Source of the DNA: Bradysia coprophila | Taxonomy: Eukaryota; Arthropoda; Insecta; Diptera; Sciaridae | DNA length: 64,000 bases | Direction of reading: 5' to 3' | NCBI RefSeq assembly: GCF_014529535.1 | Contig: NC_050738.1 | Coordinates: 2,108,001-2,172,000 of the forward strand | Shown here: positions 57,814 to 64,000 of the stretch, piece by piece | How positions within the stretch are numbered: position 1 is the stretch's first letter | Layout of the letters: every line of letters begins with the position of its first letter | Made by a program: the position numbers and the translations under genes | Notes under the pieces: generated by a model | Told to the model about the DNA's origin: nothing | Databases searched by the model: none | What the model saw: only the letters and a program-made list of their open reading frames with translations

Positions 57814-58546
57814 TAGGGTGGGTCGTATTTTCATTTTGTTTCTATTTCAAAACGCCTCACCACAGGCTATGCTTAGAATTAAAGAAGGAATCTGAATCCG
57901 ATTTTCGTGTTCGTAGCGTGAGGTTGCACACATTGCTGACTGATATCTTGGACATTTGGAAACAAAAGGCATTCGAGATAACCGTAGTTAATAGCTGAGG
58001 AGCACAGCTATATAATACCATAGCGTTGATGATCTACGTCTTCCTCGGGGTGAGGTACTCTGTCCACGCCTTTTCGACGAAAAATTTCAATTTCAATTTC
58101 AAATCTACAAATCATACAATCGTGCAAGGTATGTAATCGGATGGATAATGAGTAGCAGGAGCGCGGCTTTCATGACCCAAAATTGCCAATTTTTCTTACA
58201 TACCTCACATGATAGTTTACGCCATGATTTGAAGAGTTTAACCGCAGATGAAACTGGAAGTTTTCTTCAAAAAGTCGTGATCGGGAACACTGATTGCGTC
58301 ACTCTGTCCGAGTGAAGACGTAGATCATCAACGCTCTTATGGTATTTTATAGCTGTGCTCCTCAGCTAGTAGCTATAGTTAGCTCTAATGCCTTTTGTTT
58401 CCGAATGTCCCAGATATCAGTCAGCAATGTGTGCAACCTCAAATTTTTTTTTTTTGCTTTTTCGGATTCCTTGTTCAATTTTAAGTACATTCTGGGGTCA
58501 GGCCTTTTAAAATAGTAAAAAATAAAGAAAAATGCGACCCACCCTA
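57814..58546. mobile_element. TA-flanked foldback element
   Basis: The ends TAGGGTGGGTCGTATTTTC and AAAATGCGACCCACCCTA are inverted repeats. The arms extend for some 240 bp each, including AGCTGAGGAGCACAGCTATA / TATAGCTGTGCTCCTCAGCT and GATGATCTACGTCTTCCTCG / GAAGACGTAGATCATC. The same frame (RLHTLLTDILDIWKQKA) is read from both arms, as expected for mirrored sequence. It sits about 140 bp upstream of the Nplp1 TATA box. Confidence 0.8.
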
Positions 58547-59394
58547 TTGTATACACGCTTTATACCGAAAGGATGTTATAAAGAGCGTGCATAGTGCGTT
58601 GTACGTCTATATATACGTAAAATATGGGAATGTTATTCAAAACGGAAGACATAAAATAAGCTTTACATTCAACACATTGTGCTGAACATGTAACAAGTAG
58701 TTTTGATTTATTTCATTTTGCGATTTAATAAAAAGGACACCATTCTTCATTGAACTCCAGTTGCTTGAATTGAACTCGGGGGAGTATTGTGAGATATCTT
58801 TTTTTTACCATTTGCTTCGATACATTCCGTTTGGTATCCGTATATGATTTCTCATTTCTATTTTTATAATAGACAGGCTGGCATGGTATGTATTTGTTGA
58901 ATATATACAACATCCACATCCGGCGTGGATGCACAATACAGTGCGATAGGAATGCTGAACATCAACGAGTAATTGTATCGTGCAGCAATCTTGAAACTTT
59001 GAAGAAAAAATCTTGATTGTTGTTGCTGTACTTTCATTATTTTCTGGTTGCACGAATAGAGGTCGTAAATATGGGTTTGTTGCCCTCATACTATCAATGA
59101 AATATTGAACAAGCCAATAAAATTCATAAACCGTCTGCAAGCAAACTGTTACTGTTGCTTTGCAAAGCAAACCGGAGAGAAGATTCCAATTTCGCGGTGC
59201 ATGGTTTCACGACGAAAAATGCACATCATATCTATTGGGTGCAAGAACCGTAACGAACAATAATGTTGGACGTTATGTGTGTATAGTATGACATCAGGTT
59301 AAAGAATTTTACGATAAGTAGATACTATAAACAGGTGCAAATGGATTCTTAGATCACCGAAAATATTGACAACTTACCGGTCTCTATAGACGCA

Positions 59395-59545
59395 TATGGG
59401 GTCGTCCATAAATTACGTAACGCAAAAAAATAATTTTCCATTTTCGAGACGCTTTTCTCTACCCTGTCTTGGAAAATGTATGAAAACCTCCACAAAAATG
59501 CCCCATCCCCCATCTAACGTTACGTAATTTTTGAACTACCCCTAT
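59395..59545. mobile_element. Small MITE with TIRs and TAT target duplication
   Basis: Element 59398-59542 (145 bp). The left end GGGGTCGTCCATAAATTACG, then TAACG, is mirrored imperfectly by CGTTACGTAATTTTTGAACT, then ACCCC. TAT flanks both sides. Ends of this type are seen in many insect genomes. No coding capacity. Confidence 0.8.
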
Positions 59546-60424
59546 TGTCAATAAATGACATTCTCTTAAAAAAGTTCTTGAAGAGGTGTTCTGACCAGAT
59601 GTGAAACACCATGTTAATAAGGTACAGAAAAATATTGTACATATGAGGAGATTCTGACGACTACCTTAACGTAACAAAATTATCGGTTGAGTATACACCA
59701 ACGAAATTGGTTACGAATTGTTGAATCGACGTAAAATCAAAATTTATGCAATCAATAAACCTTGAATCGTCTTTGATTTATAGAATTGGTTCACAGTACA
59801 ATTTGGCTTAGGGATCAATTTCTTTCTTCAATTCTCCAGTGACTACCAACGCTACCCTTAATGACGAAAATGCAATACAATATTCGGAGAAATTGTCGAA
59901 TTTCAATTCAAATTTATTCGGTTCATGGCATTTTTACGAATATGAATATTTTCGTGGTTAAATGTAACCCCGATTTCATGTCGTGGGAATTTAAATAAAA
60001 AAATGGAATGGGGAAAAAAAATCATATTTCAGCCTAATCCCATGCAAATGAAATGTAGACATTTTTTCTGAACGGAATATTCCATAAATCTGTGTCCTTC
60101 ACATGTAAATGATTGGGTAATTACCTATGCCGATACATTTACGAAACGTTTCGCTTGCAGAATACGTACAGCAATTATGTGTACTAAAGAGATTATCCTC
60201 CCTCGCAAATTTAAATGGGTAATTTGCATTCAATTTTTATGTTTAAAAATGATTTTGTAGTTAAAATAACTGATTCCGATTGGTATTAATCGCTGAGATA
60301 GATTTCGTTTTATTTAAAACTTTGCAGAAATAAAATATTGAAGGTCACTGTGACTTCTGTTGCTCTAAACATTTTAAATAGATTTATTTTGGAATCTGTT
60401 ACTTCATATTTTGATACCTTTTAG

Positions 60425-60622
60425 AGACGGCTGTCATCCGTTATCGACAACGACAGCAATAATAAAACGACAAGGTCTGACTAATGAGGTCTTTTATATC
60501 AAAAAGCATGTTCAAAACAAACGAAGTAAAAGATTCTGAAATCAATATCTGAAAATCTTCGATCAAATGAAGTAATAGTTGAATAGTAAAACTGTTAATA
60601 TGCTTGCCGTCTGAGACAGGTA
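60425..60622 (+). repeat. Dispersed repeat family Q, full-length copy
   Basis: AGACGGCTGTCATCCGTTAT, CGACAACGACAGCAATAATA, TGAGGTCTTTTATATC, AACGAAGTAAAAGATTCTG, CAAATGAAGTAATAG, ending TGCCGTCTGAGACAGG. The ends carry a short inverted AGACGGC. The closest relative is 40645-40840. Confidence 0.75.
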
Positions 60623-61014
60623 AACATAAGTATTTACAAGAGACCATTACTTTTGTCATTAGTGTACTCATGAGTGGTGATATAAACGGCTTTGAATTGC
60701 GAAGATACCGCTATGTTATCTCCATTTTTAAACTAGAGTCGCTGGTACTAATTAGTGTAAGCACTGCGGCTTTCTGCACATGGGATGTTATCGTAATAAC
60801 CGTTGTACAATTAAATGACATGCTGTCTACGCAGATCTTTTGGGCACCTTTTGTGGATTTTCTGGGATCTTTAACAAATATTTGACACTGAAGTACGGAA
60901 TTTCAAAACTCCTTAAACCTCATATTTTCATTTGCGTAATAAACACATACCCACCTTGTTATTCTTTATCCTGTATAGTATTCTGCGAAAAACGCTAATA
61001 GGGATTGGTATCGG

Positions 61015-61160
61015 AGAATCTGGCACACAGTGCCAAAAGAACGCACTTTTTAATCTACGTAAATCATCGATGTAATTACTCCTTCTACAAAATTTTGGTA
61101 TCGAAAAATCGTGTGTTCACGTAGTTGAAAAATGCGTTTTAGCACCGTGTGCCAAATTGA
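61015..61160. repeat. Palindromic MITE-like element
   Basis: TCTGGCACACAGTGCCAAAA, GAACGCACTTTTTAA and TACGTAAATC on the left pair with CACGTAGTTGAAAAATGCG and TTTTAGCACCGTGTGCCAAA on the right. Confidence 0.7.
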
Positions 61161-61826
61161 CTTGCGAAGATATGTAATAGATTTGTTTGTAGGTCTACCA
61201 ATTATTGCTCCCATTTCCTATCCTATTCGTAAATTTACGAATGTATTTCAGGTACGCACCATAACAATACCAATTAACTTGAAACTTAACTTTTTTGAGT
61301 AAAATGCGCCATTATTTTGAACTTGGACCACTTCAATCGAAGCCAACGACACCTAGATGACGCTGTGTTACACACTGGACCAGTGGGACCACTTTTATCC
61401 AATTGACACATGACGCAAAACATTGCTATGACATTTCGTCAGAAGTAATAAAAAATTTTGTGATTCCTGAATCGCGTATTTTCTTATCGAATATTTTGAA
61501 TTAACTCAAAGAATTTAAGCAAATTGCATAAAATATCAGTAAATCGGGTGTGTATTCGGTGATAAAAATTGTCGATTTGTGGAAAATATCTTCCGTTAGT
61601 GGATCACGAAGTGAAAATCGCTGAGCCAAAAAAAAACAACCAAATTTTTTCTCTCTTATGTATCAGTATTCGTGGTGATCTTTTGGCAACAAAAATATTT
61701 TCAGAAATTGTTTCCAAAGTTCAAACGGCCAGAGTCTTTAATTACAATTTGCGCGATAAAAATACGATTCTTGTTTAGCGTTTAATTCATGAATTCGGTT
61801 GTGATGCAATCAAAACAATACAAATT

Positions 61827-64000
61827 ATGCTGAGAGAACTCATTGCATGGGTGCTGAATACGTATTTGGGGAAGTATGTGGAAAATCTTAATACAGCACA
61901 GCTAACCGTTGCTCTATTGTCAGGTAAGAGTATAGAACTATTATTGTCGTAAAGTACCTATATATAGTGCTACTGTTATGTACAAATTAGAAAGTTTCCC
62001 ACATAGAAATCTATTTTAGGTAAAATTACGTCATGTTTCGTCTCATCTTATTTATGGTATAATTATTTGAAGTGCTTTTAGTGTATAAGATTCATTGATT
62101 TAAGTGAGTGAGATTGTCAATCAATTCTCGTTCAAAAAAAAATTGTTGTTTTGCCGTTCGCAATTTGCGATGTTGTGAAAAAGTTGTCATTGACTGAGAG
62201 TTTTTAGATTATAGAATTTCTGCGACAAAGATCAACGATCGCAAACCTTTTCTCGTTAAGTTCATCGGAATTCGTTTTTCACGTGATATGATGCCATCGG
62301 GATTACAAATCAAAATAAATCAACTTACCACTTAAGTCAGGTCTTATCTGCGTGTTTACATTTAACTGTGGAAATGTTTATCATGAATGCAGGTTGCGCG
62401 CGCAATGTCTATTTTGAATAAAATAACTTATGCGCAGAAGGTTTGACCGAAACGAATTTTTGAATTTTATTTGCTCGTCAGTTGTAAGAATTGCGATGGA
62501 TGAAAGCCGTACCGTAGTTTGTTGTAGGAAGTGTACTTGTTCAATGTCCGGAAAAGGGTGGTAAATATTACGGGGAAATGACATCCACTGCGACTGTTTC
62601 ATTATTTAACCTTTTATAGCCGGTTCATTGTCCGTTATTCAACAACAACAATTGACAATGATCTCTAACCAGACCTCTTGTATAGCAAAATGTGCAGTAA
62701 GACTAAAGATTTGCTGTTAAGCGGTACACGACACGTGTAACGAAAGAAGTGACAGATTTAATTGCTAAATGATGATTCCATCGAATGTCATTTACCAACG
62801 ATTGAAGGACCCACAAGAATCCTTAGCTCCACAGAATCCATTAAGATATGAGTCATATTGATTGGTCTTAACATTTGACTGATTTTGTGATGTTGTCAAT
62901 TTTCAGGTGAAGTTGAATTGGAAAACCTTCCATTACGACGTGATGCCTTACGTAATTTGGGCCTGCCATTGCAAGCTCTCAGTGGTACGGTCGGAAAAAT
63001 TAAACTTCAAATTCCAGTACGTCAATTTCGAACAGCACCATGGTGCATTTTAATCGAAAATGTTTATGTCGTCGTCGGACCAGTCAATTTGGACGAGGTA
63101 TACAATTCATAAATTCCCAAATTTTCCATTTACCTAACGACCAAACCATTATCTTTTGACAGTGGGATGCCGAAGCAGAAGAGCAAGCCGATTTAGATTT
63201 TAAACTCTCTCGCCTCGATGGCCTCGAAGCAAAATGGCGTGCTAGCAGCGAAGCTTCGTTGGAGGGCGGTTACTATGCCTCATCGTATTCCGGATGGTTG
63301 AGTTACGGCACATCGCTGATGACGAATATCGTCGAGAATTTGGAATTGAAAATCAAAAACGTTCACATTCGCTACGAAGACTCGATCACGATTCCGGATC
63401 AGCGATTCGCTTTTGGCATCAACATTGAATCGTTGTCGGCACGCAGTTGTGATGAGAATTGGACGCCCGGCTATACGACCGCTTGGATTAACAATTCCGC
63501 ATCGTTCAAATTGGTTGAATTGGAAGCAATGTCCTTTTACTGGGATCCATTGCACAATAATGAAATTTTTGGTGATATTAGTTCTAATGAATTGGCCGAG
63601 GCAATAAGTAAGAGTAAATTTACGCATCAATTTATTGTTAGTCCTGTCTGTGCGCAGGCACACTTGAAACGAGATCGAAGTGAAACACCGCTACGGACAC
63701 GGAGTCGGCCTCGATTGGTCTGTGATTTGATATTAAACGAAGTGCAATTAACGTTGAACGATGTGAGTGACGAGAGTCCGGTAAAGTTTTCCCTTCCATC
63801 AATTGTAACGATTTTCTTTCTCACTTTCAGTGGCAATATAGCCAGATGGTCGGTTGTGTGAGAGGATTGGATGACATTGCCAAATATCGACGATTTAAGC
63901 TGTTACGTCCGTTGCATTCGGTACATCAGGGACCGAGAGCTTGGTGGTTGTATGCTGCTCAGTGTCACGGATTCCGGCGCATCAGTGCAGATAGACGCTT
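61827..64000 (+). CDS. Vps13D: Vps13D, bridge-like lipid transfer protein (5' end)
   Basis: Exons are 61827-61923, 62907-63097, 63163-63762 and 63831 to beyond the window, with introns of 983, 65 and 68 bp. The visible 352 codons start MLRELIAWVLNTYLGKYVEN, the chorein N-terminal helix-strand cap typical of VPS13 proteins. VELENLPLRRDALRNLGLPL and IKLQIPVRQFRTAPWC follow. Next are SYGTSLMTNIVENLELKIKN with VHIRYEDS, and RAWWLYAAQCHGFRR at the edge. Details such as VALLSGEVELEN and the WRAS...YYASSYSGWLSYG segment fit the D subfamily better than VPS13A/B/C. The full protein is normally several thousand residues and forms a rod that moves phospholipids between ER, mitochondria and peroxisomes; loss impairs mitochondrial clearance. 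Only the N-terminus is present. The ATG is the first in frame and gives the canonical start. Confidence 0.94.

Larger units (their letters stand above)
57677..61826. other. Intergenic stretch between Nplp1 and Vps13D
   Basis: No gene supported. It holds the TA-flanked foldback element (57814-58546), the GGGGTCGTCC MITE (59398-59542), a family Q copy (60425-60622) and a palindrome (61015-61160). Open frames at 58805-59170 (minus, Cys-rich, no start context) and 60604-60885 (plus, hydrophobic) show no recognisable domain. Nplp1 and Vps13D are divergent, so both promoters border this interval. Confidence 0.5.

Noticed and set aside
57708..58556. Two similar open frames on opposite strands (RLHTLLTDI...)
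   Set aside because: Again the two arms of one TA-flanked inverted repeat; their frames differ in length and lack any recognisable domain.
58805..59170. Cysteine-containing 121-codon minus-strand frame
   Set aside because: No signal peptide in position, no recognised cysteine pattern, no splice or promoter context; left uncalled.
60604..60885. Hydrophobic 93-codon frame considered as a chemoreceptor fragment
   Set aside because: It starts inside a family Q repeat, has no receptor signature motif, and no neighbouring exons fit.
1..64000. tRNA, rRNA or autonomous transposase/reverse transcriptase genes
   Set aside because: I looked for cloverleaf-like segments, pol motifs and long transposase frames and saw none that I could defend; a covariance or profile search would be needed to exclude short tRNA-like genes.

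Overview
The window looks like nuclear DNA of a fly, most likely a nematoceran (fungus-gnat or midge-type) dipteran. Genes are interrupted by short GT-AG introns of about 55-105 bp plus a few long ones, flanks are AT-rich, and the recognisable genes (Nplp1, a Pax3/7-class gene close to gooseberry-neuro, peritrophin-like chitin-binding proteins, Vps13D, ANKFY1/Rabankyrin-5) are an insect set. The lineage within Diptera is an inference; no rRNA, mitochondrial or other decisive marker is present.

Layout. 1-5.4 kb is a damaged, repeat-rich block: two inverted arms of about 235 bp (1-234 and 5166-5402), an AT-rich satellite, and a broken fragment of a DUF3638-type giant ATPase-like gene on the minus strand. 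5.6-12.1 kb has no gene I can support, only dispersed repeats and palindromic elements. 12.3-15.8 kb (minus) is ANKFY1/Rabankyrin-5. 19.7-20.6 kb (plus) is the 3' half of a Pax3/7 gene carrying the homeodomain but no visible paired domain. 22.1-22.8 kb (plus) is an intronless secreted protein with an expansin/RlpA-like double-psi beta-barrel signature. 25.1-33.9 kb holds three paralogous peritrophin-like genes (plus, minus, plus). 34.6-39.4 kb is repeats: a clean hAT-type MITE with an 8-bp target duplication, a 50-bp minisatellite and a TA-flanked element. An isolated terminal exon of unknown function lies at 39.9-40.3 kb (minus). Nplp1 (minus, five exons) runs from its signal-peptide exon at 57.2 kb to 44.0 kb across a 10.7-kb first intron, which contains a possible Kazal-like exon on the opposite strand. 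The last 2.2 kb (plus) is the 5' end of Vps13D, running off the window.

Functionally this is a mixed neighbourhood, not a pathway cluster. It includes endosome/lipid-transfer housekeeping genes (ANKFY1, Vps13D), neural developmental and peptide genes (gooseberry-neuro-like, Nplp1) and secreted gut or cuticle-type genes (three peritrophins, the barrel protein). Roughly half or more of the intergenic DNA is non-autonomous palindromic or foldback repeats with no transposase in the window. Several unrelated-looking families share a GC-rich mini-hairpin near their centre, which is the most unusual feature of the sequence.
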